Translations under genes and position numbers: made by a program
In this document: positions 48,360 through 57,822 of the stretch, piece by piece
Numbering within the stretch: the first letter of the stretch is position 1
Layout: each line of letters starts with the position of its first letter
Assembly: GCF_026262505.1 (NCBI RefSeq)
Contig: NC_067206.1
Span: forward strand, 19,303,319-19,367,318
DNA length: 64,000 nt
From: Trichomonas vaginalis G3
Taxonomy: Eukaryota; Parabasalia; Trichomonadida; Trichomonadidae
Reading direction: 5' to 3'
Notes under the pieces: generated by a model
What the model was told of the DNA's origin: nothing
What the model saw: only the letters and a program-made list of their open reading frames with translations
Databases searched by the model: none

Positions 48360-49898
48360 TCATCTAATCTTATTATGGATTCCATTAGCACGCACCTGAA
48401 TGGCAAAGCAACAATCCCTCATAAATCCAATAAGTGGCTTTGGTACGTTTTCAGTTGCTAGTTCAATAGGTCCTTTAACAGACAATTTGTATGTTATTGG
48501 AGCAGTAGATGTTTGACCTTGCTGGAAGCAAAAGTCCACTTCTGTTGGAAAACCACATAAGAAATGTGTGTTGTCATAGCTATCCCATTTATGTTCCACA
48601 CTACCATCATCCACCAATGACCTCATAACATCTTCATTAAATCCTATCATATCATTGTTTGTATTGCAAGCGTTCGCAACCATTTCATAAAATACAGGTC
48701 CATATGATTTTTCAGGTTCTGCAGGCATATTTCCATAAGCTCCCATGGAAAGCTGAAGATATTTAAACTTAGGGTTCTCAAAATTAACATAATAGTTGTC
48801 TTTCTTTCTAAATAGTGCCCAAATACTTTTAACATTAATAGGCGTATAAGCTGCTGTAAATGTTGCACTTGAACTATCTGTATTCTTTGAGAATGAACCG
48901 TCCATAGGAATCCAATCCATAACTTTAACAGGAAAACATAAAGCCTCGTTTGTATAATGTTCTACAAGTTCTGTATAAATGTTAGGGTCTAAAGAGAATG
49001 ACTTTGGATGAATGAAACATTCATTAAAATCCATCTTTGTTCGAAATAGTTGCTGGGTTACAGTTGTAATAGTAACTGTTCCACTAGCTTCTACTGCCTT
49101 CGTTATCATAGTGAATGGTTCATTCCATGGAACAAATTTATTTGTCGGTGGATTTGAATCTGAAGCAAATGCAACTTTAAGAGTTGGATTGAAAGCAATG
49201 ATATCATTTACAGATATAGATGTGCATTGTAAGGCGTCGCTACTGAACTTTACTTTAAGCTGAATGTTTCCTGCAAAAGCTGGAATAAATCGAATAGCTT
49301 CTAATGGAAGGAATCTTCTAACAGGAATTCTTAAACGAAGCTTAAAATCAAATGATTTTCCTGCTGTAATTGGACCACTAACAATTTGTCCTGTTCTGCA
49401 TGTTCCCGAATGACTCCATACATCTTCATGTCGAGTCTTTGAGAAAACATCTACTTTCTTTATTTGTTCGGTAGTTTGTGAGTTTGAAGTTATATATGCT
49501 TCTTCTCTTGCGTTGTCTTGAGAATATACGATACGACCATTTGCAAGGATTTGATATCCAGCAACTGCATAGAAAGCGTCATCGAAACCAATCCAAAATC
49601 CTGGTGGGTTTGTTTTATTGGAACCTGAACCAATTTCTTTATCTACAATAAATTGACCTTCCATTTTATACGTAATGAATGTATTGTAAAGGTCCAACAT
49701 ATTTTCACCAGGAGGTGAGAGATTGAATGTTACCCATGTGTTATCTTTAGCAGTTCCAGGTTGTGATGGAATCTTTGCGTCAGAATATTTTCTATTAGTG
49801 TCACCAATTTGAACTGCATTGTCTATGATATCGAAATATGAGCGAATCTGATGAATATGCTCTGCTGGAGTAAATTCGTTTAGCTGTTCGTTCTGCAT
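48360..49898 (-). CDS. major capsid protein candidate (double jelly-roll type), intact
   Basis: A 512-residue intact frame. Typical Polinton capsid features by eye: EHIHQIRSYFDIIDNAVQIG at the N-terminus, PPGENMLDLYNTFITYKMEG, the paired GFWIGFDDAFYAVAGYQILA, and RIPVRRFLPLEAIRFIPAFA followed by GNIQLKVKF, which aligns with the element 1 capsid. Length fits double-jelly-roll capsid proteins, which trimerise into pseudohexameric capsomers of an icosahedral shell. The fold is inferred from family knowledge. The intact frame contrasts with the broken element 1 copy. Confidence 0.8.
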   Translation of the reverse strand: MQNEQLNEFTPAEHIHQIRSYFDIIDNAVQIGDTNRKYSDAKIPSQPGTAKDNTWVTFNLSPPGENMLDLYNTFITYKMEGQFIVDKEIGSGSNKTNPPGFWIGFDDAFYAVAGYQILANGRIVYSQDNAREEAYITSNSQTTEQIKKVDVFSKTRHEDVWSHSGTCRTGQIVSGPITAGKSFDFKLRLRIPVRRFLPLEAIRFIPAFAGNIQLKVKFSSDALQCTSISVNDIIAFNPTLKVAFASDSNPPTNKFVPWNEPFTMITKAVEASGTVTITTVTQQLFRTKMDFNECFIHPKSFSLDPNIYTELVEHYTNEALCFPVKVMDWIPMDGSFSKNTDSSSATFTAAYTPINVKSIWALFRKKDNYYVNFENPKFKYLQLSMGAYGNMPAEPEKSYGPVFYEMVANACNTNNDMIGFNEDVMRSLVDDGSVEHKWDSYDNTHFLCGFPTEVDFCFQQGQTSTAPITYKLSVKGPIELATENVPKPLIGFMRDCCFAIQVRANGIHNKIR

Positions 49899-49925
49899 GT
49901 ATTTACTTCGGATAAAAATATCTAT

Positions 49926-50360
49926 TTACTTCATTATTCTCACTCTTCTTCTTGGCATTCGTGGTGGAAGTTGTTTCTTGACATTTTCAATGAACTGTAC
50001 ATTCTCTTTTGTCTCAACTTCTTTCACTGGTGGGTCAGGGTTCTTTGACTCGGTTTGTTTTTCAATGAAATTCACGAACTTTGCAATAAGCTCTTGGTTC
50101 GTTATTGAAAGAACATCTGGCTTCTTTTCTTCTGGTTCTATTGACTTTTCAGTTTGAACAGAAGGTTTTATATGGGCTTCGTGGACTTCACCCTTGCCAT
50201 ACACCTTAATGTTGTCGCTTTCTGCATTCGCTAATGGAACCTTTCTTTTTCTTACGTATATTTTACCATCTTTACTCTGACTTACGTAATAGAAAGGATG
50301 TTGTATTCCTCTTGCGTCATTTAATATAATAGACTCTCGCTCTGATTTTGACAAGCTCAT
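49926..50360 (-). CDS. capsid-cluster protein with KDG motif and basic C-terminus
   Basis: 144 residues, 28 bp upstream of the capsid gene on the same strand. N-terminal motif HPFYYVSQSKDGKIYVRKRK, shared with the 81-residue protein nearby; acidic Pro/Glu linker; Arg-rich end (PRMPRRRVRIMK), as expected of a protein contacting packaged DNA. Function is inferred. Confidence 0.65.
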   Translation of the reverse strand: MSLSKSERESIILNDARGIQHPFYYVSQSKDGKIYVRKRKVPLANAESDNIKVYGKGEVHEAHIKPSVQTEKSIEPEEKKPDVLSITNQELIAKFVNFIEKQTESKNPDPPVKEVETKENVQFIENVKKQLPPRMPRRRVRIMK

Positions 50361-50405
50361 TTTACATCGGTTAAAGTTTTAATTTTGTTTTTTATCTGCA
50401 GTCAA

Positions 50406-50666
50406 ATGACTCAGACAAGCCCTACGGACAAGACCCAAGGGGTCATAGATGTTGAAGCATTGAAGAAAGAAATTCGTGAGCAAATTTTATCCGAACTGAA
50501 GGAACAAAAACAAGAACAAAAGCCAGAGAGACCAAAGAGAAAACTTAGTGAAAAACAACTTGCTGCATTAGCTGCTGGAAGACAAAAGAACCCAAGACTA
50601 CTGGCGAAAAAAGCTAGAGAAGAAGCTGAAGCAAAAGCTAAAGAAGCTGAAGCAAAGAAAGAGTAA
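50406..50666 (+). CDS. small basic helical protein
   Basis: 86 residues from ATG 50,406 (MTQTSPTDKTQG); the longer frame adds an unlikely leader. Charged helix (ALKKEIREQILSELKEQKQE) and an alanine/lysine-rich tail with SEKQLAALAAGRQKNPRLLA. Histone- or core-protein-like in composition. Divergent from the preceding gene with about 45 bp between starts, and 24 bp from the next. Confidence 0.6.
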   Translation: MTQTSPTDKTQGVIDVEALKKEIREQILSELKEQKQEQKPERPKRKLSEKQLAALAAGRQKNPRLLAKKAREEAEAKAKEAEAKKE

Positions 50667-50690
50667 ATGGTTTATTTTTATCCGAATTAA

Positions 50691-51548
50691 ATGTATAGAC
50701 AAATACCTTTATCTGTTGCGTTCAGTAGTGAAAACCCTGACGTCAAAATAAAGGGGAACAGAGTAACGTTTAAGTTTCCAACAGACTGGATTGTGAACAT
50801 AAATGAAGAGAAGTACATTGGCATAACATCTATGTATATAACACGTGCTTTCAGAAAGGTTGACTTTATACTTCAAGTCGAGATAGAAAATGACGAACAG
50901 TCTTTTAGCGCCCAAAACATTCACATATATAAATACTTTAAAGACGATACAACGTTGTTGCAATGTATGATTTCATTTAATGAGATGTTCGAGAAAAAGT
51001 TCAACATTGAAGTACAAACTTTACAGCCTTTACGTGAGTTTCTTGCACAACTGAAAGAAGAAGGTAGTCAGCCACAACTTATAGACTTTCATTATGAGTT
51101 TAATGAAAATGAAGATGGAACTCATGACTGTCAGTTTGTTGTATTCTCACCATTCAATGAAGTAGCTAAAAAGAAAAAAAATCCATTACGTATAAGATTT
51201 CAAATCTCTGAACCAAGTGATGATTTCAAAAATGTTTTCAATTATGATGCAATGCTTCCGAGGAAAAATGAATTTTCAAAGATTGTAACACCTGGCATTT
51301 GGGATAGAAAGCAAGCTATATTATATTCAAACTTAAGTAAGGGAGTTGAAAATGAGTTCATTGGTCATACAAGAACTTCACCACTTCCTAACCCTAAGTA
51401 TTACAAGCTTACTGGCTTCAATCGTGAGTTTTGGATAGACATGTTCTCCACTCATGACCATAACTGCCCAGTGTTCTTACCTCCAGACCATAAGGACTGT
51501 CTCTACATTGAAACACAACTCTTAAACTCTACCATCGCAGTATTGTAA
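50691..51548 (+). CDS. beta-rich protein, minor capsid (penton) candidate
   Basis: 285 residues. N-terminal strands (NRVTFKFPTDWIVNINEEKY), central helix, and a conserved-looking end (AILYSNLSKGVENEFIGHTR, NREFWIDMFSTHDHNCPVFL, DCLYIETQLL). The terminal layout (sheet, then FW-x-D, then LPPDHKD) fits capsid-associated proteins of other Polintons, and the gene sits in the capsid cluster. Minor capsid is inferred; no structure-based evidence is available here. Confidence 0.55.
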   Translation: MYRQIPLSVAFSSENPDVKIKGNRVTFKFPTDWIVNINEEKYIGITSMYITRAFRKVDFILQVEIENDEQSFSAQNIHIYKYFKDDTTLLQCMISFNEMFEKKFNIEVQTLQPLREFLAQLKEEGSQPQLIDFHYEFNENEDGTHDCQFVVFSPFNEVAKKKKNPLRIRFQISEPSDDFKNVFNYDAMLPRKNEFSKIVTPGIWDRKQAILYSNLSKGVENEFIGHTRTSPLPNPKYYKLTGFNREFWIDMFSTHDHNCPVFLPPDHKDCLYIETQLLNSTIAVL

Positions 51549-51558
51549 ATGACCTCAT

Positions 51559-51583
51559 GGGCTTCGCCCTTGCCGCTAGCGGC
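51559..51583. terminator. two hairpins between convergent genes
   Basis: GGGCTTCGCCC (51,559-51,569) and the perfect palindrome GCCGCTAGCGGC (51,572-51,583), 11 bp after the stop codon of the minor capsid candidate and upstream of the convergent PolB 3' end. Confidence 0.55.
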
Positions 51584-51653
51584 TTATTTTTATCATGAAT
51601 GGTCTCACTGCTGACAAAAATAAATGACCTCATTATTTTTCTCATTCATGACC

Positions 51654-54640
51654 TCAGAACTTAAGCTTTCTTATGAATGAAGTCTTAGTCTGAATAGAAA
51701 AGTTAAACTTTTCAGCAAAGCAAGGACTAGAAGACTTACATAAGTCAAATCCAATCTCTTGACCATCATGAAGTGCTTTGTAAAGTTTCATAACACTGAA
51801 CTCAGAGTCTTTGTCAAATTTTCCTTGCGGAACCATTAAACCTTTATCTTCATCATAGAAACACTGAACAGAGTCAGGAAACATTTCATTAGCGGTTAAA
51901 GCAATAACATCTTGCTTCACGCCTTTCATTCTGCAGTGGAATGCAACTTCATTTAAATCATTCGTGAGTAAGTCTATGTAAGTCTTCTTTCCACAAAATA
52001 TTGACTTGTATGCTAAACTTTGTTTATCTTTTGTGATTTCTGCGAAGTCGCTATGAAACTGACCAAGGTTTTTACCAATGAGAACTCTTCCATAACGTTT
52101 CTCAAACTCTTCAGCTAAACGAGGGATATCTTCATTGTAGAGATGCATACTGTCGGTATCGCTATAAAAGATGTCCATTCCTAAGTCCTCAGCAGTACAG
52201 AATACTTCACACATTATTCTCTTCGACATAGACAGAATGTTAACACCAAGTGGACAGAAGTTAAAGTGTCTGCAAATACTTTTCGTTAGCTTGAAAATAG
52301 TTTTATCTGAACCATCCAAACCTTCGAACTTCACTATATGGTTGTAGTTTCTGATGGCATATCTTATAGCATCTTTGTCATCTACTATGGTTATTTTTGA
52401 CTCAATCGGAGATAGAATAGTTTTGCCATAAATACTGTTCAGAATGAGCTTTATATTTTCTTGCAAAGGATTTCCTTCTTTCTTATACTTTAACCTTAAC
52501 TCAAACAACTTCTTTACTTCATCTCTTATTCTAATATCTCTGTTTCCATCGTAATAGTATCCTTGCAACACTTCACATTTGACACCTTGATATTTTATGA
52601 GGTCTTGTAATGTTATATGGTCAACATACATTAAACAGCAAGTGTTTGAACTTCTGGGAACGTTAAGTTCTGGATTTAGTTCAGGGTCACAAACTATTAA
52701 AGGAAAGTGTCTATGTATTCCAATCTCTGTTATCTTAATGAGAACAAAGAAGCCAGACATAAACTTTTCACCAATGGGTTCCTTTTGGTCGTCATCAAAT
52801 AAATGTCTCATGAGATACTCTGTGCTTAACATTTCTTTCTTCATAACCTTTGGAATACCTTCTAAAGTATAAAGTCTTGCTATAGCGGATGGATATAATG
52901 AAACAGCGTCGAAATCAGCAATGAGTTTCTTTTCGCTCTTTTGTTTAATGTTATCTGACAACATACATCTTCCACCTTGAATACAGCGTGAAATAAATTC
53001 TCTTGGTTTATTTGAGAGGTCATAAAATTTCCATTCGGGAAGTATACTCTGTTCTCAAATAATTTGTTAGCAATTGAACAAATACTAACGTAGTCATAAA
53101 CGTTTAAATCAAATTCTTTCAATATGTCATTGCGGAACTTAACAAAACCTTCTCTTAAAATTCTTACATCTTGTTTGCAATAAAATGTGCTATACTTTTC
53201 TAAGTCGAAGTGGTTCTCATCTATTCTGCAACCTTTGATGGAATCTATGTTTTTCATGAATGTATCTGCATCCCGGATAAACTTACATGCTTCAGAAATG
53301 ACACCAGTTCTGTTGTCATTTGCTAACAAAATACTGCTGTAGTAGTTATATGGAAATACTTCTTTCGGTCCTGTTTGTAAGTTAAACATAGCAGGAAATA
53401 GTTTAAGCTTCTTATTTATAACACTGTAAGAGTCTTTTATAATAATTGCCCTTCCTTTATATAAACCAGTTATTTGCATTGTTCGTGAACCTTTAATGAT
53501 GGGAGTTCCTTTCACTTCTGTCATGTGTCTTAAGATGAAGTTTATATCATAGCTGAGGTTATGGAAATATATTAAACTCTTGTCAGGAAGTCGCTCCAAA
53601 AATTCTGTTGCACAGTTCTGACCCCAAATGCTTTCACTCACTGAACCATCTTCACTGTCATAACAGATGTTAAAAGCTTTATGAAAGCCATCCGTACTAC
53701 ACTCAAAGTCAGCAAAGAAAACGTGCTCAGGAATGAACTTACATTTAGCTTTATTTACTTCTTTTGACTCTGCTTTCTTCTTCAGTTGTACACAATACTT
53801 TGGAGCATATGTCAAATCTTTAAATGGTGCAAGGTTCTGTTTATATAAGTCAGTCGTATATGTGAAAAGTTCTCCATAAGAAATAGGTTCGAAATATTTG
53901 CACTCCCACAATGTTTTCATAACATCCCATAGCGGTGTAGTTCTATCCATGCGAACAATGTATTTATCATCTCTCTTTGTATAAATCTTCATCTGTTTCT
54001 CAATGTTCATTCCACCACAAGCTTTGAGAATTTCTATATAGTTGCGAATGAAATATGTTGTCATTGGTAATCTTTCGTTTAACATGTAGTGGTCTTCAAC
54101 AAGAAGTAAGTCAATAGTTCTAACAGTTTCACATTCTTTTGGTATATATCTCTTTATTTCATTATGTCTTGAGTCATTGAAATAACCAATGGTAACATTA
54201 AATGCTATACCTGTTGCGTCAGAAATTTCTTGTACTTTACTTTGAGGAAAGTCTCTAACACGAATGACTTCTCTCATGTGGTCAATAGTCTCTCCATCTA
54301 CTCCAGCCTGAATGCAAGCATAAACGAAACAATTGTCTTCTGTCATAAGTGTTGCAGTTCTTTTGTTCAATTCATTGAAGATTTGGTAGCGCTCAAGATT
54401 TATAGGTAATGTGCAAAGATACTTCCAGAACTGACCGCTTCTCTTCTTATAAAACTTCTTTTCACCATTATCTTTCCAAAAGCTTTCTATAAGTGCTGGG
54501 TTTCCTGTTTGCTTAAGAGCTTCCAAAATGGCTTTCTGGTCATTTGTCAGTGTGCTTTCATCTTTATATGGTCTCTTTTTTGGTTTGCCTTTCTTTACAT
54601 CTGACATCGTTAAGCCTTCATATTCTGTTAAATCATACAT
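51654..54640 (-). CDS. protein-primed family B DNA polymerase (element 2), OTU-like N-terminus, one frameshift
   Basis: Frames 54,640-52,880 (586 residues) and 52,964-51,654 (436 residues) join by one base near 53,000, restoring FISRCIQGGRCMLSDN; total about 995 residues. N-terminal TEDNCFVYACIQAG and LLLVEDHYML resemble the Cys and His boxes of OTU-like proteases found in Polinton polymerases. Exonuclease motifs: DFE (about 307), NLSYD (about 361), YCKQDVRI (about 487). Polymerase motifs: DFDAVSLYPS (about 580), LNSIYGK (about 737), DTDS (about 828). There is no HNH insertion, unlike element 1. The frame break is probably a consensus error. Confidence 0.88.
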
Positions 54641-54669
54641 CTTTATTTCAGTAAGATTCTTTATGTTTG

Positions 54670-55473
54670 TCAGAAGAAGTCATAGTGCATTTCAACAATA
54701 CCTGCAGCATTTGCTTCTATCTCTGATATAAAGTTCTCCTTCAAGAGCTGATGTAGTAATGTTCCAATATTATTGAGGTTTAACGTAGAACATTCATACT
54801 TTCCACCAAGTTTATAACATACCATCCATCTCTGTTGTGAGTTTATTTTAATTTTCTCTAAGAGTCTCATGAAAACCTTACCGAAATGTTTGTGTAAGTA
54901 GTCTCTGTTTGGTTCATCTAAAGCTTCGATGTTAAAGTCAATGAGTCTATTGCGTGACTTCACATTTCTCTTCCTATTCTCTTCATCTTTCTTTAACCAT
55001 CTCTCACCTTCTTTTGGTTTGTCGTCAATGGAACGAATGACATCGTTAGCTTTGCGAACTTGTTCTATAGCGCTCTTAAACATCTCTCTTCTCTGTTGTT
55101 TCAGTGTGTCGTCTCTTCTTCTTGTTTCACCAACGTTTGCATTTGTTATGTCAAACATCTCTTGACGAACATCATGCGAAAGAGCTTTACGAGTATGACC
55201 AACGTTCGCATTTGTTATGTCAAACATTTCTCTTCTTACTTCATGAGGTACTGAACGTCTATGATATAAGTCAATAGCAACGTCATTTAAAGGAAAAGTT
55301 CTTGCATTTATGAACTCATGAATTCTATCATAACTTATTGCACCATTATAGTCATTGAGGATGTCAGCGAGTGCTTTTTTGTTTGTTGCGTAATGTTTTG
55401 CAACATCTATATTAGCTTCTGTAAGAAGTTGTTTTATTTCCGAGTGTTCTAACTTAGACAACTTCCGGTACAT
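54670..55473 (-). CDS. conserved protein directly upstream of PolB, terminal protein candidate (element 2)
   Basis: 267 residues, intact, 29 bp upstream of PolB on the same strand. The N-terminus (EHSEIKQLLTEANIDVAKHY, LADILNDYNGAISYDRI) matches the element 1 gene at 43,032-44,141. The middle holds three variants of a repeat (VRREMFDITNANVGHTR), then Arg/Lys-rich helices. The C-terminus (GKVFMRLLEKIKINSQQRWM) is beta/helical. Terminal proteins of protein-primed systems are typically basic, of similar size and encoded beside the polymerase; that is the basis for the proposal. Confidence 0.6.
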   Translation of the reverse strand: MYRKLSKLEHSEIKQLLTEANIDVAKHYATNKKALADILNDYNGAISYDRIHEFINARTFPLNDVAIDLYHRRSVPHEVRREMFDITNANVGHTRKALSHDVRQEMFDITNANVGETRRRDDTLKQQRREMFKSAIEQVRKANDVIRSIDDKPKEGERWLKKDEENRKRNVKSRNRLIDFNIEALDEPNRDYLHKHFGKVFMRLLEKIKINSQQRWMVCYKLGGKYECSTLNLNNIGTLLHQLLKENFISEIEANAAGIVEMHYDFF

Positions 55474-55563
55474 CTTTAGTAGGAAATAAAAAAATATTTT
55501 TTGAAAAAATTAGATTAGATTTTTTTAAGTTATTTTTCAAAATAATTTAATATTTTTATTTTA

Positions 55564-56037
55564 ATGAAACACATGCAAGATTGCAAGTTCTTTTCATACA
55601 ATGCTCTCGCTACTGCCATCAAGAATGAGTTCAATAATGCTTCAAATGTTAATGTTATCTTTAACAAGAAGTTTGTGAAAGAATCTAAGTTCGGTCAGTA
55701 TGTCAGACCATTAGCTATCGTCATTGACCGCAAACGTTATACTTCACAAGAGTTAGCAGTAGTTTTGAAACAAAAGAGTTTCTTCGTGAATGTCAAAGAT
55801 ACTCATTATACTGTCATAAAGAACTCTAACGTTGACTTCTTCAGTATTGCTTTAAATCTTTCCGAACAGAAAGAATATAAGAAAGGTGAAACAAATGTGA
55901 AATATTATCCTTCATCTCTGAAGACAATAACGAACAAAGATGTTATACAGAAATTCTTACCAAAGGTTGAAGAAGCTTCAATTGACATTGACGAAGGAAG
56001 TGAAATGGTTGAAGAAATTGACCCTGAAGCTATTTAA
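55564..56037 (+). CDS. hypothetical protein, possible counterpart of element 1's 161-residue protein
   Basis: 157 residues with mixed alpha/beta (VNVIFNKKFVKESKFGQYVR, PLAIVIDRKRY) and an acidic tail (IDIDEGSEMVEEIDPEAI). It is divergent from the terminal protein candidate with 90 bp of AT-rich DNA between them that must carry both promoters. The weak alignment to 24,683-25,168 suggests a shared Polinton gene. An acidic tail is seen in single-strand DNA-binding proteins, but I see no OB-fold motif, so this stays a hypothesis. Confidence 0.6.
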   Translation: MKHMQDCKFFSYNALATAIKNEFNNASNVNVIFNKKFVKESKFGQYVRPLAIVIDRKRYTSQELAVVLKQKSFFVNVKDTHYTVIKNSNVDFFSIALNLSEQKEYKKGETNVKYYPSSLKTITNKDVIQKFLPKVEEASIDIDEGSEMVEEIDPEAI

Positions 56038-56055
56038 GCAAAAATATATTTTTGT

Positions 56056-56271
56056 TCATTCTTCATATCGATATTTTACAACAATTCCCCAATGTATAAA
56101 CTTTTCATACGCTTTTTCATAAGCTTTATATACCTTCAGAAATTTTGCATAATCTTTAGAAGCATTTAGATATTGTTTAAATGCTTTGTATGTCTTCAAA
56201 AATTTTGCATAATCTTTTACATGTTGTTCGTTCTCTTCTTCTGTTAAGAGTTCCGAATATTCTAAATTCAT
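56056..56271 (-). CDS. 71-residue protein with internal repeat
   Basis: Two similar helical units (KDYAKFLKTYKAFKQY and KDYAKFLKVYKAYEKAY). Small, highly charged and Tyr/Lys-rich. It ends convergently 19 bp from the preceding gene. Unknown function. Confidence 0.5.
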   Translation of the reverse strand: MNLEYSELLTEEENEQHVKDYAKFLKTYKAFKQYLNASKDYAKFLKVYKAYEKAYEKFIHWGIVVKYRYEE

Positions 56272-56325
56272 GTTCTTTCATATGAGATAAAATTTTATAA
56301 AAAAATAAAATTAGCTTAGATTTTT

Positions 56326-57294
56326 TTATTCTTCCTCTTTGAAGTTGTCGAAATATTCTGTTATTTTTTCCTTCAGTAATGTTAAGTCTTCTTTAAATGT
56401 AAGTATTGTACAACCTTTGATGTCATAGTGTGTTTGAGGAAGAGTATTTTTGACAATTTCCTTTATTTGCTCATTCGGTGTCATTGAAATCGGTAAGTTT
56501 TCACGATAGAACCAGTTTCTGTCAGATTTATATATTTTAGCAAGGTCATAAAAGCTTTTGTTGTTTCTTCTGACTAAATGCAACATAACCATATCTCTGT
56601 CTTCTTCTTTCTCCAACTCTTCAGTATATATCATATACTTATAACTCTTTTCCGTTCCTTTTGGTACTGAACGCGGTATTCTTTTCTGTATGCTTTTGTC
56701 TTTGGATTCAATGACTTCATCTTTTGCTTGAAGTTTCTTTTCCATCTCTCCACGTTCTTGTCTGTGAAGTTCGTCAAGAAGTTTACAAACATACCATGAA
56801 TAGCGAGCTGAAGCCCATTGTGCCACATTATTTACGAGAAGTCTATGAACATAATATCCTCTCAAACCGTTTGGCAATTTTTCACGATTTTCATAGAGTT
56901 TTGGCGACTGGGGTTTTTTACCTACTCGCTGTTCTTCACTGTTTTCAGAAAAAAGTATGTCTCGCTGTTCTTCACTGTTTTCAGAAAAAAGTATGTCTCG
57001 CTGTTCTTCACTGTTTTCAGAAAAAAGTATGTCTCGCTGTTCTTCACTGTTTTCAGAAAAAAGTATGTCTCGCTGTGCTTCGCTCAAAAGTTCTTGTGTG
57101 CTTTGGTTCCTAAACCAGTCTTTAGGAAGCTTAGTATCTGGAGCAAAACATGCTGTCAAAATACTTTGCATTTGGTACATATCGTCTTTGACCGAACGAA
57201 TGAGACGGAGTTGTTTGTTAAACTGTATGTACTCGTATTCTTCATTTATAGCTTCATGGACTATAACTGTTGTTGTGTTCTCTGTTGTTGACAT
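56326..57294 (-). CDS. KilA-N domain protein with repeat-expanded linker and DUF3627-like C-terminus
   Basis: About 322 residues from the Met at 57,294 (MSTTENTTTV). The ORF opens at 57,366, but the extra 24 residues are a translation of the AT-rich promoter block. KilA-N core: LPKDWFRNQSTQELLSE ... GLRGYYVHRLLVNNVAQWAS, ARYSWYVCKLLDEL, interrupted by four 12-residue repeats (QRDILFSENSEE). A charged coiled coil follows, then a C-domain (MVMLHLVRRNNKSFYDLAKI) like DUF3627 of poxvirus/baculovirus KilA-N proteins. KilA-N proteins are DNA-binding accessory factors of large DNA viruses and phages. Confidence 0.75.
   Translation of the reverse strand: MSTTENTTTVIVHEAINEEYEYIQFNKQLRLIRSVKDDMYQMQSILTACFAPDTKLPKDWFRNQSTQELLSEAQRDILFSENSEEQRDILFSENSEEQRDILFSENSEEQRDILFSENSEEQRVGKKPQSPKLYENREKLPNGLRGYYVHRLLVNNVAQWASARYSWYVCKLLDELHRQERGEMEKKLQAKDEVIESKDKSIQKRIPRSVPKGTEKSYKYMIYTEELEKEEDRDMVMLHLVRRNNKSFYDLAKIYKSDRNWFYRENLPISMTPNEQIKEIVKNTLPQTHYDIKGCTILTFKEDLTLLKEKITEYFDNFKEEE
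56926..57075 (-). repeat. 36-bp tandem repeat inside the KilA-N gene
   Basis: About four copies of a 36-bp unit containing CGCTGTTCTTCACTGTTTTC, in frame (12 residues). Identical copies imply very recent expansion. It produces spurious plus-strand ORFs. Confidence 0.9.
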
Positions 57295-57299
57295 TACTG

Positions 57300-57356
57300 T
57301 CTTTACATACAAAATAAAAAAATAAATAAAAATAAAACTAACTTTATTTTTTTTAA
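57300..57356 (-). promoter_or_regulatory. shared AT-rich promoter block, copy 1
   Basis: Sequence reading on the minus strand AAAATAAAGTTAGTTTTATT, then TTTATTTATTTTTTTATTTT and GTATGTAAAGAC, directly before the KilA-N start. Near-identical blocks precede the genes at 59,206 and 60,355, and another lies at about 59,655-59,712. The conserved block and spacing suggest common regulation of this gene family. Confidence 0.6.
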
Positions 57357-57414
57357 GTTTGGTCATCCTTCACGGTATGACAAATATACTATATTTTACT
57401 TAAAAATATGCAAG

Positions 57415-57490
57415 CGGCTCATAGCTCAGTGGTATGGGCTACCTCGTTAAAGGCGTCGAAGACCTCGGTTCAAATCCCGATTCGCGCAGG
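57415..57490 (+). tRNA. degenerate tRNA-like sequence (element 2)
   Basis: A box TAGCTCAGTGG and D arm are good. The T arm reads TCGG-TTCAAAT-CCCGA with one base missing from the stem. The anticodon stem is poor and the acceptor ends (GCGGCTC / TTCGCGC) pair at only three positions. A tail of T residues follows (GGTTTTTTCC), as at Pol III genes. It is a tRNA relic or a Pol III transcript of tRNA shape, not a clear functional tRNA. Confidence 0.4.
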
Positions 57491-57602
57491 TTTTTTCCTT
57501 TTATGCAGTGAAATTTCATGTACATAGGTTACTTTGGTGTTAGACCCTAGTGAAGAAAATAGAACGATATAAGTTTACATTTGTAAAGTTGGACGATAAA
57601 AA

Positions 57603-57821
57603 TCTCTGCTACTGTCAGTAAAAGTACTGCTACTGTCAGTAAAAGTACTGCTAATGTCAGTAAAAAGGAAAATTTGAGAGGGTTTTCGACGATAAAGTAC
57701 TGCTACTGTCAGTAAAAGTACTGCTACTGTCAGTAAAAGTACTGCTACTGTCAGTAAAAGTACTGCTACTGTCAGTAAAAGTACTGCTACTGTCAGTAAA
57801 AGTACTGCTACTGTCAGTAGC
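57603..57821 (+). repeat. 21-bp minisatellite
   Basis: Unit GTACTGCTACTGTCAGTAAA plus one A, about nine copies in two blocks (57,603-57,668 and 57,700-57,821). There are no spacers, so it is not a CRISPR-like array. Confidence 0.9.
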
Positions 57822-57822
57822 A

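Noticed and set aside
56724-57325. Plus-strand ORFs with repeated CSSLFSEKSMSR-type units
   Set aside because: Shadows of the 36-bp repeat in the minus-strand KilA-N gene, which has a recognisable domain.
57415-57490. Functional tRNA gene with a defined anticodon
   Set aside because: Acceptor and anticodon stems do not pair, so no isotype is assigned; kept only as tRNA-like.
57603-57821. CRISPR-like or hydrophobic repeat protein (LLTVAVLLLTVAV on the minus strand)
   Set aside because: Contiguous 21-bp minisatellite without spacers; the ORF is a by-product.
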